Positions 45,880 through 55,366 are shown, counted from the first letter of the stretch. The stretch: DNA of 64,000 nt from Aliiroseovarius sp. PrR006 (GCF_010500215.1 NZ_JAAGOY010000004.1:930001-994000), one strand, 5' to 3'. Numbers and translations: made by a program. The notes: generated by a model not told the origin, from the sequence alone.

Positions 45880-47193
45880 ATGTCACACAACTTCAACGCC
45901 ACACGCCGCGGATTTCTTGGATTTGCCGCAGGCGCTGGTGCCCTTATGGCCGCGGGCGCTGGTGCAACAGCCGCCCCTGCCCCTATCGACACCAAGGCGA
46001 AAATTGTCATCCTTGGCGCCGGTGCTGCCGGCACCGCGCTCGCCAACCGGCTGTCGCGCCGCCTGAATGGTGCCACGATCACCATCATCGACCCGCGTAA
46101 GGAACATTGGTACCAGCCTGGTTTCTCTCTGATCGCAGCAGGACTGAAACCGGCCAAATACTCGGTCTCGCAAACTGGGGACTGGCTACCGAAGGACATC
46201 ACTTGGATCGCCGAGCGTGCTGCCGAGATCGACCCGGATGGCAACAAAGTCATGACCGAGAGCGGCAAGACTTTGCCTTATGACTTCCTCGTGCTGGCCA
46301 CCGGCCTTGTCCTGAACTACGGCGCAATTGAAGGCTTCGAGATGGACATGATCGGCAAGAACGGCATCGGATCGCTCTATGCTGGACCGGACTATGCCGC
46401 CAAAACATGGGAGGCCGCTGGTCGCTATACCGAAGACGGCGGTGTCGGCATCTTCACCCGCCCCGCCACTGAAATGAAATGCGCAGGCGCGCCGATCAAG
46501 CACACCTTCCTGATTGACGACATAGCCCGCAAATCCGGCACGACCAAGCTCGACATCAACTATATGGCCCATAACAAGGCCCTGTTCGGGGTTCCGATCA
46601 TCTCGGAGAAACTGCGGATGCTGTTTGGCCAGCGCGAGGTCACGCCGCATTACAGCCACGTGCTGAAAGCGGTCGATGCGGGCAAGAAGATCGCTACCTT
46701 CGCGACCGAAAACGGCGATGCGGAGATGCCCTATGACTATCTGCACATTGTGCCGTCGCAGCAAGCGCCTGACGTGGTCCGCAACTCGGCTCTGACTGAC
46801 CCCGGAAGCTGGGATGGTCGCGGCTGGGCCACAGTTGATAAACACACGCTTCGCCACAACTTCTTCGACAACGTCTTCGCCGTGGGTGACATCGCAGGCG
46901 TTCCAAAAGGCAAGACCGCGGCCAGCGCCAAGTGGCAGGTTCCAGTGGTCGAAGAGCATCTGATCGCGCAGATCGCAGGCACCAAAAGCGATGCCAGCTA
47001 TAACGGCTACACGTCCTGCCCACTGATCACCCGCGTCGGCCGCGCGATGCTGATCGAGTTCGACTACAACAACGACCTCACCCCCAGTTTCCCCGGCGTG
47101 ATTGCGCCATTGGAAGAGCTGTGGATCAGTTGGCTGATGAAAGAGGTCGCCCTGAAAGCCACCTATAACGCCATGATCCGTGGCGACGCGTAA
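45880..47193 (+). CDS. Sulfide:quinone oxidoreductase, type II-like, Tat-exported
   Basis: The 437-residue flavoprotein has a twin-arginine signal (TRRGFLGFAAGAGAL, residues 8-22), the FAD motif VILGAGAAGTALA, and the two redox cysteines Cys201 (MKCAGAPIKH) and Cys380 (GYTSCPL) arranged as in human SQOR. The end LIEFDYNNDLTPSFP also fits that type. It should oxidise sulfide at the periplasmic face and pass electrons to quinone. GGAGG before the ATG at 45880 fixes the start. A DUF5368 gene follows 14 bases later. Confidence 0.85.
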   Translation: MSHNFNATRRGFLGFAAGAGALMAAGAGATAAPAPIDTKAKIVILGAGAAGTALANRLSRRLNGATITIIDPRKEHWYQPGFSLIAAGLKPAKYSVSQTGDWLPKDITWIAERAAEIDPDGNKVMTESGKTLPYDFLVLATGLVLNYGAIEGFEMDMIGKNGIGSLYAGPDYAAKTWEAAGRYTEDGGVGIFTRPATEMKCAGAPIKHTFLIDDIARKSGTTKLDINYMAHNKALFGVPIISEKLRMLFGQREVTPHYSHVLKAVDAGKKIATFATENGDAEMPYDYLHIVPSQQAPDVVRNSALTDPGSWDGRGWATVDKHTLRHNFFDNVFAVGDIAGVPKGKTAASAKWQVPVVEEHLIAQIAGTKSDASYNGYTSCPLITRVGRAMLIEFDYNNDLTPSFPGVIAPLEELWISWLMKEVALKATYNAMIRGDA

Positions 47194-47207
47194 GGAGGAT
47201 TTGAGAG

Positions 47208-47570
47208 ATGAAAGAACTGACTTTTAGCACTCTGATCGCCGTCTTCGAGGAAATCTTCGGCCCCACCCTGTTCTGGGTCATGGTCATTGTGGCCGCCGTG
47301 ATCACGCTGGCCTATTTCTATGTACTAATCCGAGACCGCGCGGTCAGTTGGCGCAAATTCCTGCGTGCCCAGCTGTCGATGCCCTTCGGCGCTGTGTTTG
47401 CGGTTCTGTTCGTGCAGAAAATGACTCATTCGGGCTTTTCGGACATAGGCGGGCCGATTGACCTGATCATCCTCTTGGGCATCGCGGTGATGGGCGCGGT
47501 CGGCGCAGCCATTCTGGTCTATACGTTCGGCGCGCTGTTCTTGCAGAAACCCGGCCAGCGATCCGAGTAA
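47208..47570 (+). CDS. DUF5368 family membrane protein
   Basis: The 120-residue protein has three to four hydrophobic segments (residues 17-43, 58-72 and 82-112). It resembles DUF5368 proteins, which I recall next to SQR-like genes; the role may be to anchor or serve the exported oxidoreductase, but this is inference. It is in the same operon, with AAGGAGG before the ATG. Confidence 0.65.
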   Translation: MKELTFSTLIAVFEEIFGPTLFWVMVIVAAVITLAYFYVLIRDRAVSWRKFLRAQLSMPFGAVFAVLFVQKMTHSGFSDIGGPIDLIILLGIAVMGAVGAAILVYTFGALFLQKPGQRSE

Positions 47571-47589
47571 AAACCACCTAAATCCACAA

Positions 47590-47616
47590 AAAAGGGCCGC
47601 ATGACGCGGCCCTTTT
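47590..47616. terminator. Bidirectional terminator between DUF5368 and puuD
   Basis: AAAAGGGCCGC pairs with GCGGCCCTTTT around a five-base loop; the minus strand ends in six T and the plus strand in four. Confidence 0.85.
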
Positions 47617-47667
47617 GGTTTGGAAAATGCGATCTGTGAAAACTTCATATCGCACGCCACGACACGC

Positions 47668-48900
47668 TTAGTTGGACGTGGCGCCCCGATACCACGCCAC
47701 GATATAGTCGCGGCCTTCTTGATCCATCTCGATGGCATTGGGCGGCGGCATGGCGTGGGATGCGCCCGCCTGCAGGTAGACCTGCTGGGCATGGCGCGCG
47801 ACGTCTGCTTCGGTTTCCAGAACCACGCCTTTCGGGGCCCAGTACATGCCGTCCCATGACGGTTCACGGGCGTGGCACATCGAACAGTTTCCAACCACCG
47901 CATAGAAGGCGTCTTCAAACCCATCGGCCGAAGCGAACTTCTGTTCAAAGGCGGTCATCTCGCGCGCTTCAGCATCCTCGTAGGTTTCGCCGGTTTTCAT
48001 GGTTGAAAGCCACGCAATCGCAATCATCAGCAGCACAGTCACCAACCACGTCCAGTTCGGCCCTTTGCCCGTCTTGTGCATGGTGTTGAAATAATGACGG
48101 ATGGTGACGCCAGTCAGGAAAATCAAGCTGGCAATGACCCACGAATACTGGGTCGCAAAAGACAGCGGGTAGTGGTTCGACAGCATCAGGAACACGACCG
48201 GAAGGGTCAGGTAGTTGTTGTGGGTCGAGCGCACCTTGGCGATCTTGCCGTATTTCGCATCTGGCGTCCGCCCGGCCTTCAGGTCCGCTACAACGATGCG
48301 TTGGTTCGGCATAATCTGGAAGAACACGTTGGCCGTCATGATCGTCGCGGTGAAGGCACCCAGATGCAGAAGGGCCGCACGACCGGTAAAGATCTGGTTA
48401 TAGCCCCAGGACATCGCCACGAGGATGACAAACAAAAGCAGCATCAGTAGCGTTGGGTTCTCGCTCAGCTTCGATTTGCACATCTGGTCATAGAGCAGCC
48501 AGCCGATGGTCAGCGATCCGCCCGAGATCAGGATGCCCTGCCACAAGGCCAAATCCGCCTTGGTCGGGTCCAAAAGGAACAGCTCGCCCCCGACCCAGTA
48601 GATGATCATCAGAAGCGCCGCACCCGACAGCCAGGTCGTGTAGCTTTGCCATTTGTGCCATGTCAGATGCTCGGGCATTTCTGACGGGGCCACAAGGTAT
48701 TTGACCGTGTGATAAAATCCGCCGCCGTGCACTTCCCATTCCTCGCCATAGGCGCCGTCGGGCAGATTGGGATTGGGTTTCAGCATCAGATCGAGCGCGA
48801 TGAAATAGAATGACGCACCAATCCACGCCATTGCCGTGATGACGTGAAGCCACCGTACAGAAAACGCGATCCAGTCCCACAAAATTGCCAGGTCGTACAT
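47668..48900 (-). CDS. puuD: Urate hydroxylase PuuD (membrane, cytochrome c fused)
   Basis: The 410-residue protein has about eight membrane segments in residues 10-300 with several conserved His (HVITAMAWIGASF, GGGFYHTVKYLV) and a C-terminal cytochrome c domain with the heme motif Cys339-X2-Cys342-His343 (CSMCH). This is the layout of PuuD, which converts urate to 5-hydroxyisourate in place of soluble uricase and passes electrons to the respiratory chain. GGGAGG precedes the ATG. Its dependence on the Ccm genes in this same window is a functional link. Confidence 0.93.
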   Translation of the reverse strand: MYDLAILWDWIAFSVRWLHVITAMAWIGASFYFIALDLMLKPNPNLPDGAYGEEWEVHGGGFYHTVKYLVAPSEMPEHLTWHKWQSYTTWLSGAALLMIIYWVGGELFLLDPTKADLALWQGILISGGSLTIGWLLYDQMCKSKLSENPTLLMLLLFVILVAMSWGYNQIFTGRAALLHLGAFTATIMTANVFFQIMPNQRIVVADLKAGRTPDAKYGKIAKVRSTHNNYLTLPVVFLMLSNHYPLSFATQYSWVIASLIFLTGVTIRHYFNTMHKTGKGPNWTWLVTVLLMIAIAWLSTMKTGETYEDAEAREMTAFEQKFASADGFEDAFYAVVGNCSMCHAREPSWDGMYWAPKGVVLETEADVARHAQQVYLQAGASHAMPPPNAIEMDQEGRDYIVAWYRGATSN

Positions 48901-48934
48901 GGCATACCTCCCATATTCGTCTTAGCGACACTCT

Positions 48935-48974
48935 ATGCTAAGCATATTTATTCTGGTATTGCTGCTAAATACCA
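48935..48974. promoter_or_regulatory. Two palindromes in the puuD / LysR divergent promoter
   Basis: ATGCT-N1-AGCAT lies at 48935-48945 and TGGTATT-N7-AATACCA at 48954-48974, both perfect, inside the 98-base region between the divergent puuD and LysR genes. The second is a likely LysR binding site. Confidence 0.5.
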
Positions 48975-48998
48975 AGCAGCATCAAAAAAAACAGAACA

Positions 48999-49916
48999 AT
49001 GTCCTATCTTGCCAACATCCGAACCTTCGTGCGTGTCTATGAACTTGGAAGCATGTCCGCCGCGGGGCGCGACCTCCGGGTGTCGCCAGCTGTAACGTCC
49101 TCGCGTATCTCTCAGCTGGAAGACTATCTGGGCGTACGCCTGTTTCAGCGCACCACGCGCAGCCTTGCCCCGACCGAGCAGGGTGAAAGGTTCTATCGCG
49201 GCGCCACGGAAATCCTTGAAGCGGTGGAAAGTGCCGAGGCGCAAATTGTTGATATAACAGAAAACCCTCGCGGCCCGCTTTATGTCGCTGCCCCGTTGGG
49301 TGTCGGGCGTCGCCTGATCGCGCCGCTCGTTCCCGATTTTCTAGAGAAATACCCGGAGGTCAGCGTGCGCCTGCGCCTGACCGACCGCAAGGTGGACCTG
49401 ACCACCGAAGGGCTTGATCTGGCGTTTTTCCTTGGCCAACCGGAAGACAGCAACCTCAAAATCCGCAAGATTGCCGATGTCGAGCGCGTCCTCTGCGCCG
49501 CACCGGCCTATATTGAACAGCGCGGCATGCCTCAAAGCGGGGACGATCTGATCAACGATGGGCACGAATGCCTCAGCCTGCGTTTTCCCGGCGCGACCGA
49601 GTTCCAATGGCTGTTGACCACGAAAGACGGCCCGAAACGCTTTCGCGTGACCGGGCGCTACGAATCCGATGATGGGGATGTGCTGACCGATTGGGCGCTT
49701 GGCGGAAACGGGATCGCGATGAAGCCGGTTTTCGAGATTGCAGAACACCTGAGTTCTGGGCGGCTGGTTCCGGTCGCGACCAAAACGCCGCCCGAGCCCA
49801 TTCAGATGGCTTGCTTGTTCACCCACCGACGCGGTCAGGACCCCAAGTCACGACTGTTCATGGAGTTCGTGATCGATCGGATCGCCACAAGCATCCGCAG
49901 CAAGGATGCAAGCTAG
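48999..49916 (+). CDS. LysR family regulator of purine catabolism (inferred)
   Basis: The 305-residue protein has a LysR helix-turn-helix (RTFVRVYELGSMSAAGRDLRVSPAVTSSRISQLEDYLGVRLFQRTTR) and an effector domain. It is divergent from puuD and convergent with uraH, so control of urate degradation is likely. It is closely similar along its whole length to the LysR protein at 61841 next to xdhA (for example LGVRLFxRTTRSLxPTE and CAAPAYxEQ). No clear ribosome binding site precedes the ATG. Confidence 0.88.
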   Translation: MSYLANIRTFVRVYELGSMSAAGRDLRVSPAVTSSRISQLEDYLGVRLFQRTTRSLAPTEQGERFYRGATEILEAVESAEAQIVDITENPRGPLYVAAPLGVGRRLIAPLVPDFLEKYPEVSVRLRLTDRKVDLTTEGLDLAFFLGQPEDSNLKIRKIADVERVLCAAPAYIEQRGMPQSGDDLINDGHECLSLRFPGATEFQWLLTTKDGPKRFRVTGRYESDDGDVLTDWALGGNGIAMKPVFEIAEHLSSGRLVPVATKTPPEPIQMACLFTHRRGQDPKSRLFMEFVIDRIATSIRSKDAS

Positions 49917-49918
49917 CC

Positions 49919-50272
49919 TCAGCTGCCTCGGTAGGTAGAATAGCCGAAGGGCGACAGAAGCAGAGGCACGTGATAATGCGATGCTTCTGACATTCCAAAG
50001 CGCAGCGGGATCACATCCAGAAACCGAGGCGCTTCAGGCGGAACACCGATGCTGTCCAGATAGTCCCCTGCATAAAACACAAGTTCGTACTCGCCGGTTT
50101 CAAACTTTTCGGCGGGCAAGATCTGTTCGTCGGTTCGGCCATCATCGTTTGTCACCAGCGTTTTAAGCAAACTGCGCTCAGCGCCATCAATCCGAAACAG
50201 CTCGATCTTCAAGCCCTCTGCGGGACACCCGCGGGCGGTATCAAGCACGTGTGTGGTCAAGTAGCCAGTCAT
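49919..50272 (-). CDS. uraH: 5-hydroxyisourate hydrolase
   Basis: The 117-residue transthyretin-like protein has the signature [16 protein letters not shown] at the N-terminus, [20 protein letters not shown] at the end, and the C-terminal YRGS tetrapeptide that marks hydrolases rather than hormone-binding transthyretins. It converts 5-hydroxyisourate to OHCU. GGAGA precedes the ATG. It is divergent from the allantoinase/decarboxylase gene. Confidence 0.95.
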   Translation of the reverse strand: MTGYLTTHVLDTARGCPAEGLKIELFRIDGAERSLLKTLVTNDDGRTDEQILPAEKFETGEYELVFYAGDYLDSIGVPPEAPRFLDVIPLRFGMSEASHYHVPLLLSPFGYSTYRGS

Positions 50273-50435
50273 GGTTGGTATCTCCTATGTGGGCTTATGT
50301 TCAGCAGCCCCTTCTTAGTCTGGAAGCGCAAGCACACACAGAGCCAGACTGCCGAACAATCCTTCTTGATTAATTTGAAAGTACTCTCGGATTTTCGCCC
50401 TAGAATGACATCTAAGACAAATAAAGGGAAACCAC

Positions 50436-51848
50436 GTGACACGATACCCACGCGACATGACCGGATACGGTGCCAAACCGCCGGTCGTCAGATGGCCCGG
50501 CAACGCAAAGATCGCCGTCCAGATCGTCCTTAACTATGAAGAGGGCGGCGAGAACTGTGTCCTGCATGGGGACGCGGCATCAGAAGCCTTCCTGTCCGAA
50601 ATCACCGGGGCGCAACCCTGGCCGGGGCAGCGTCATTGGAACATGGAGTCCATCTATGAATACGGCTCGCGGGCCGGTTTCTGGCGCGTGCACCGTTTGC
50701 TTGGTGACCTGCCGGTCACTGTTTATGGCGTAGCCACTGCTTTGGCCCGCGCGCCAGAGCAAGTGAAGGCGATGAAGGCCTCGAACTGGGAAATCGCCAG
50801 CCACGGCCTGAAATGGGTCGAGCACAAGGATATGTCGCCTGATGAAGAGCGTGCGCAGATCCGCGAGGCGATCCGCCTGCACACCGAGGTCACAGGCACA
50901 GCTCCGCGCGGCTGGTACACCGGCCGCTGTTCAATGAACACGATGGATTTGGCCGCCGAAGAAGGTGATTTCGCCTATATCGCGGACAGCTATGCCGACG
51001 ACCTGCCCTATTGGATCAATGCCGGTGGGAAGGACCAACTGGTTGTTCCCTACACGATGGATTGCAACGACATGCGCTTCGCGATTCAGGCGGGTTACAC
51101 CAATGGAGACCAGTTCGAGAGCTACCTGAAGGACAGCTTCGACATGCTCTATGCGGAAGGGGAAGCTGGCGCGCCCAAGGTTCTGTCCATCGGCCTGCAT
51201 TGCCGCCTGATCGGGCGCCCCGGCCGGGCAGCAGCCCTGAAACGTGTCATCGATCACTTCAAATCACACGAAGGTGTCTGGTTCGCCACCCGCGAACAGA
51301 TTGCCGATCACTGGGCCAAGGAGCACCCCCCGATGCAAGGACTGAAACCCTCTGAGATGGACAAAGACACATTCGTGGCCGAATTCGGCGGCGTGTTTGA
51401 ACACAGTCCTTGGATTGCCGAAGGCGCCTTTGGTCTGGAACTGGGACCGACCCATGACACGGCCGCAGGCGTACACAATGCCTTGGCCCGCGTGTTCCGT
51501 AGCGCCAGCGAAGAGGCGCGCTTGGGCGTGTTGGTGGCGCACCCTGACTTGGCCGGGAAACTGGCCGCCGCCGGGCGCCTGACTGCAGAAAGCACCGCCG
51601 AACAAGCGGGTGCCGGTCTAGACATGCTGACGGACGAGGAACGCGCGACCTTCACGAAACTCAACGAGGCGTACACCGCCAAGCACGGATTCCCCTTCAT
51701 CATCGCGGTGAAGGACAACACCAAGCCCAGCATTATGGACGCCTTCAACCGCCGGATCGACAATGACCGCGATACCGAGTTTGCCGAGGCCTGCCGTCAG
51801 GTCGAACGCATCGCCGAGCTGCGTCTGGACGAGAAGTTCGCCGCATGA
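50436..51848 (+). CDS. Allantoinase PuuE fused to OHCU decarboxylase UraD
   Basis: The 470-residue protein joins a polysaccharide deacetylase-like allantoinase (residues 1-300: YEEGGENCVLHGD, ASHGLKWVEH, RGWYTGRCS) to an OHCU decarboxylase (about 305-466: FGGVFEHSPWIAE with His323, LVAHPDLAGK, KHGFPFIIAVKDNTK). One polypeptide thus makes allantoin and opens it to allantoate. The start is GTG with AAAGGGAA upstream. Its last four bases overlap allA (ATGA). Confidence 0.93.
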   Translation: MTRYPRDMTGYGAKPPVVRWPGNAKIAVQIVLNYEEGGENCVLHGDAASEAFLSEITGAQPWPGQRHWNMESIYEYGSRAGFWRVHRLLGDLPVTVYGVATALARAPEQVKAMKASNWEIASHGLKWVEHKDMSPDEERAQIREAIRLHTEVTGTAPRGWYTGRCSMNTMDLAAEEGDFAYIADSYADDLPYWINAGGKDQLVVPYTMDCNDMRFAIQAGYTNGDQFESYLKDSFDMLYAEGEAGAPKVLSIGLHCRLIGRPGRAAALKRVIDHFKSHEGVWFATREQIADHWAKEHPPMQGLKPSEMDKDTFVAEFGGVFEHSPWIAEGAFGLELGPTHDTAAGVHNALARVFRSASEEARLGVLVAHPDLAGKLAAAGRLTAESTAEQAGAGLDMLTDEERATFTKLNEAYTAKHGFPFIIAVKDNTKPSIMDAFNRRIDNDRDTEFAEACRQVERIAELRLDEKFAA

Positions 51849-52333
51849 CCCTGACCATCACCCCCCTGCCCCTAACGCCCGAAGCGTTTGCGCCTTATGG
51901 CGACGTTCTCGACACCAAGGGGACGCCTGACAAGATGATCAATCAAGGGCTTTGCGGGCGGTACCATGACCGCGCGACGCTTGATTTTTCGGACGGAAAC
52001 GCCGGGATCAGCATCTTTGATGCCGAGGCCCGCAGCCTGCCGATGGTGCTGGATATGGTGGAACGCCATCCAGATGGAAGTCAGGCGTTCATTCCGATCA
52101 GCCGCGCACCGTATCTGGTCGTCGTCGCCCCGGACGCGGGCGGCCAGCCGGGGACACCCGTAGCCTTCATCGCGCAGCCCGGACAAGGCGTGAATTACCA
52201 CCGCAACACCTGGCACGGGGTCTGTGCACCCCTTTCTGATCAGGGACAGTTTGCGGTGATCGACAGGATCGGCACGGGGCCGAACCTGCAGGAACACTGG
52301 TTCAAGGAGGAAATCAGAATCGAAAGGCCATAA
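51845..52333 (+). CDS. allA: Ureidoglycolate lyase
   Basis: The 162-residue cupin-like protein has AFAPYGDVLD, FIPISRAPYLVVVAP and NYHRNTWHGVCAPL, the AllA signature including conserved metal- or substrate-binding His residues. It releases glyoxylate and urea from ureidoglycolate. It is coupled to the upstream fused gene by ATGA and followed by a permease gene 50 bases later. Confidence 0.93.
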   Translation: MTLTITPLPLTPEAFAPYGDVLDTKGTPDKMINQGLCGRYHDRATLDFSDGNAGISIFDAEARSLPMVLDMVERHPDGSQAFIPISRAPYLVVVAPDAGGQPGTPVAFIAQPGQGVNYHRNTWHGVCAPLSDQGQFAVIDRIGTGPNLQEHWFKEEIRIERP

Positions 52334-52383
52334 GCCCGAAGTCGGAAGAGGAGCCGACACGGGCATCATAGGGAGGAAATCTA

Positions 52384-53856
52384 ATGGCTAACACATCCAT
52401 CGGGACGCCAGAGCAGCTGCGCGACCCAAACTACACACCACCACTTGCCAAGGCTGTGCCCTTGGGCATCCAGCACGTGCTGGCAATGTTTGTTTCAAAC
52501 ATCACGCCCGCCATTATCATAGCCGGGGCCGCCGGCTTTGGCTTTGGCTCTGACGCGGGCGCGCTTGGCTTTCCAGACATGAGCTATATGATTCAGATGT
52601 CGATGCTGTTCGCCGGCATCGCGACGCTGTTGCAGACTCTGACTCTGGGCCCGATCGGCGCCGGGCTTCCGATTGTGCAGGGCACAAGCTTTGCCTTTAT
52701 CCCGATCATGATTCCGTTGGTTGCGGGCAAGGGGCCCGAGGCTCTGCCGGTGATTTTCGGCGGCGTTTTGGTTGGTGGTCTGTTCCACGCCGCGCTGGGG
52801 ACCGTTATCGGACGTATCCGGTTCGCTCTGCCGCCGTTGGTTACCGGCCTAGTGGTGCTGATGATCGGTCTGTACCTGGTGCGCGTCGGCATTGAATACG
52901 CCGCAGGCGGCGTGCCGGCTAAGGCCTTTGGCCATGAGGAATACGGCAGTCTGCTGAACTGGTCGGTGGCACTGGTGGTAATTTTCTCGACCCTCGGGCT
53001 TAAATTCTTCTGCCGTGGCATGCTGTCGGTGTCCGCGGTGCTGATCGGCATCGTCATCGGCTATATCTATTCGATGTTCTTTGGTCTGGTGACTTTTGAA
53101 GGCATTGGCCAAAGCTGGGACCGCGCGGCGGCGTTCGGCCTGCCAAATCCCTTTAAATACGGCATCGAAATCAGCATGGCTGCAGTCATTGGTTTCTGCC
53201 TGATGTCCTTTGTCAGCGCGGTCGAAACCGTGGGCGACGTCAGCGGCATCACCAAAGGCGGTGCTGGGCGCGAAGCCACTGACAAGGAAATCCAAGGCGC
53301 GACCTATGCCGATGGTGTTGGTACAGCAGTTGCTGGCTTGTTTGGCGGTCTGCCCAACACCTCGTTCAGCCAGAACGTGGGCCTGATCGCCATGACCGGC
53401 GTGATGAGCCGCCATGTGGTGACAATTGGTGCTATCTTCCTGATCATTTGTGGCCTGATGCCCAAAGTTGGTGCTTTGATCCGCACGATCCCAATCGAAG
53501 TGCTGGGCGGCGGCGTTATCGTGATGTTCGGCATGGTCGTCTCTGCCGGTGTTTCGATGCTGTCAGATGTGGTCTGGAACCGTCGTAACATGGTGATCTT
53601 CGCCATCGCTTTGTCGATCGGATTTGGCCTGCAGCTCGAGGTTATGAACCTCAAGCCCGGAGCACCAAACGCACTGCAGTACCTGCCGGATACCCTGCGT
53701 ATACTAGCCGCGTCTGGAATTCTACCGGCTGCTCTGATCGCAATTGTATTGAACCTGCTGTTGCCGGAAGAACTGTCAGATGAAGCAACCGACGAAGTGT
53801 CTGGCGGCCACGCTGGTCACGGTCAAGGCTCGCTAGCACAGGATGATCACGTCTAA
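52384..53856 (+). CDS. NCS2-family nucleobase/urate permease
   Basis: The 490-residue protein has about 12-14 hydrophobic segments and the NCS2 (uracil-xanthine permease) motifs LGIQHVLAMFVSNITPAII at the start, GLPIVQGTSFAFIPIMIPLVA and GGLPNTSFSQNVGLI, the last being the signature helix that sets substrate range. Context (after puuE-uraD and allA) suggests urate, xanthine or allantoin uptake by cation symport. GGGAGGAAA precedes the ATG. Confidence 0.92.
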   Translation: MANTSIGTPEQLRDPNYTPPLAKAVPLGIQHVLAMFVSNITPAIIIAGAAGFGFGSDAGALGFPDMSYMIQMSMLFAGIATLLQTLTLGPIGAGLPIVQGTSFAFIPIMIPLVAGKGPEALPVIFGGVLVGGLFHAALGTVIGRIRFALPPLVTGLVVLMIGLYLVRVGIEYAAGGVPAKAFGHEEYGSLLNWSVALVVIFSTLGLKFFCRGMLSVSAVLIGIVIGYIYSMFFGLVTFEGIGQSWDRAAAFGLPNPFKYGIEISMAAVIGFCLMSFVSAVETVGDVSGITKGGAGREATDKEIQGATYADGVGTAVAGLFGGLPNTSFSQNVGLIAMTGVMSRHVVTIGAIFLIICGLMPKVGALIRTIPIEVLGGGVIVMFGMVVSAGVSMLSDVVWNRRNMVIFAIALSIGFGLQLEVMNLKPGAPNALQYLPDTLRILAASGILPAALIAIVLNLLLPEELSDEATDEVSGGHAGHGQGSLAQDDHV

Positions 53857-53874
53857 GAGCAGCACATAAAAAAC

Positions 53875-53906
53875 AAAAAGCGGCGTGAACCTCACGCCGC
53901 TTTTTT
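53875..53906. terminator. Bidirectional terminator between permease and guanine deaminase genes
   Basis: A 14-base stem AAAAAGCGGCGTGA with its complement, around a three-base loop, has T-runs on both strands. Confidence 0.92.
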
Positions 53907-53926
53907 ATTGGAACTGTACGGTGGGA

Positions 53927-55279
53927 TCACGCAGCAACGGGTTCCTTCGAATTCTCAAGATCTGCGCTGACACGCCCGGTTTTGGCCGCCGCGCCAGCCA
54001 CATAGACCTGATCGACCGCGCGGTCATCCCCCAGCATCTGCAGGATAAACAGCTCTTCCGACAGCGTTTCGGCGCGCTGCATCCGAAGGTCCATCGCATG
54101 GGTGGATCGGGCGTTCAGAACAACAATGTCTGCATCCGATCCGGTGGCCAAGGACCCAATTTTGTCCGACAGGCCCAGCACCTCGGCATTGCCACGCGTG
54201 ATCCAGTCGAACGCGGCAAGCGGGTGCAGTTTCTGGTTCTGAAGCTGCAGGATCTTGTAGCCTTCATTCAGGGTCTGCAGCATCGAATAGCTGGTCCCTG
54301 CCCCAACATCGGTGGCGATCCCGTTTTGAATACCACGCGCATTAAGGCCCGCGTCGTCAAACAGGCCACTGCCCAAGAACAGGTTCGAGGTCGGGCAGAA
54401 AACCGGCTTCGAGCGCGTCTCAGCCAGCACATCAATCTCACGCGATGTTAGATGAATGGCATGGCCGAGCAGGGTTTTTTCACCCAGCAACCCATAGTGT
54501 TCATAAACGCCCAGATAGTCTGGCGCGTCGGGATAGAGCTCGGCGGTAAAAGCGATCTCGTCATGGTTTTCGCTCAGGTGCGTTTGGACGAAGCAATCGG
54601 GATGCTCTGCCACCAATGCCCCCGCCATTTCCATCTGTTCGGGCGTCGAGGTGATCGCAAAGCGTGGCGTAATCGCATATTGCGCGCGGCCCGTACCGTG
54701 CCATTTCTCGATCAGCGCCTTACTGTCATCATAGCCCGTCTGCGGCGTGTCCCGCAGTCCATCGGGGGCGTTTCGATCCATCATGACTTTGCCGGTGATC
54801 ATGCACATATTGCGTTTCGCGGCTTCAGCGAACAGCGCCTCGACCGATCCCGCATGGACAGATCCAAAGGCAACCGCCGTGGTGGTCCCGTGGCCGGTTA
54901 GAAGGTCACAGAAGTGCGCGGCCATCGCGGCTGCATGGGCATCGTTAGCAAAACGTGTCTCTTCAGGGAAGGTATAAGTGTTCAGCCAGTCCAGAAGCTG
55001 CGCGCCCCACGAGGCGATCACCTGCACCTGAGGAAAATGGACATGCATGTCGATGAAGCCAGGCATCAACAGATGCGGGCGGTGGTCGATCACCGTCGCG
55101 TTTGGCGCACTGGCTGAAAGCTCTGAATAGGGTCCGGTCGCTTCGATCTTGCCGTTTGCGATCAGGATCGCGCCATCTTCCAGATAGTTATAGGCCTCGG
55201 CGTCGGTCTCGTCCAAAGGCTTGCGGTTGAAGTCGAGCGTCCGCCCGCGCAGAAGCGTCCGTGGCTGTGTGTTGGTCAT
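53927..55279 (-). CDS. guaD: Guanine deaminase
   Basis: The 450-residue amidohydrolase has the metal motif GFIDMHVHFPQ (about residues 74-84), TTTAVAFG, THLSENHDEI, GHAIHL and SNLFLGSGLF, the pattern of bacterial/mammalian-type guanine deaminase. It converts guanine to xanthine for the dehydrogenase encoded upstream in the same direction. The ribosome binding site is weak. It is the last gene of the minus-strand xdhABC-permease-guaD series. Confidence 0.92.
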   Translation of the reverse strand: MTNTQPRTLLRGRTLDFNRKPLDETDAEAYNYLEDGAILIANGKIEATGPYSELSASAPNATVIDHRPHLLMPGFIDMHVHFPQVQVIASWGAQLLDWLNTYTFPEETRFANDAHAAAMAAHFCDLLTGHGTTTAVAFGSVHAGSVEALFAEAAKRNMCMITGKVMMDRNAPDGLRDTPQTGYDDSKALIEKWHGTGRAQYAITPRFAITSTPEQMEMAGALVAEHPDCFVQTHLSENHDEIAFTAELYPDAPDYLGVYEHYGLLGEKTLLGHAIHLTSREIDVLAETRSKPVFCPTSNLFLGSGLFDDAGLNARGIQNGIATDVGAGTSYSMLQTLNEGYKILQLQNQKLHPLAAFDWITRGNAEVLGLSDKIGSLATGSDADIVVLNARSTHAMDLRMQRAETLSEELFILQMLGDDRAVDQVYVAGAAAKTGRVSADLENSKEPVAA

Positions 55280-55366
55280 CTTAATATCCGGTTCATTTAC
55301 TTTGAGTGAGCGGAAAGCGAAGTGGGCCGACGGATCTCGCCGCGGCCCACTCCAAAGTTCAGGGCG

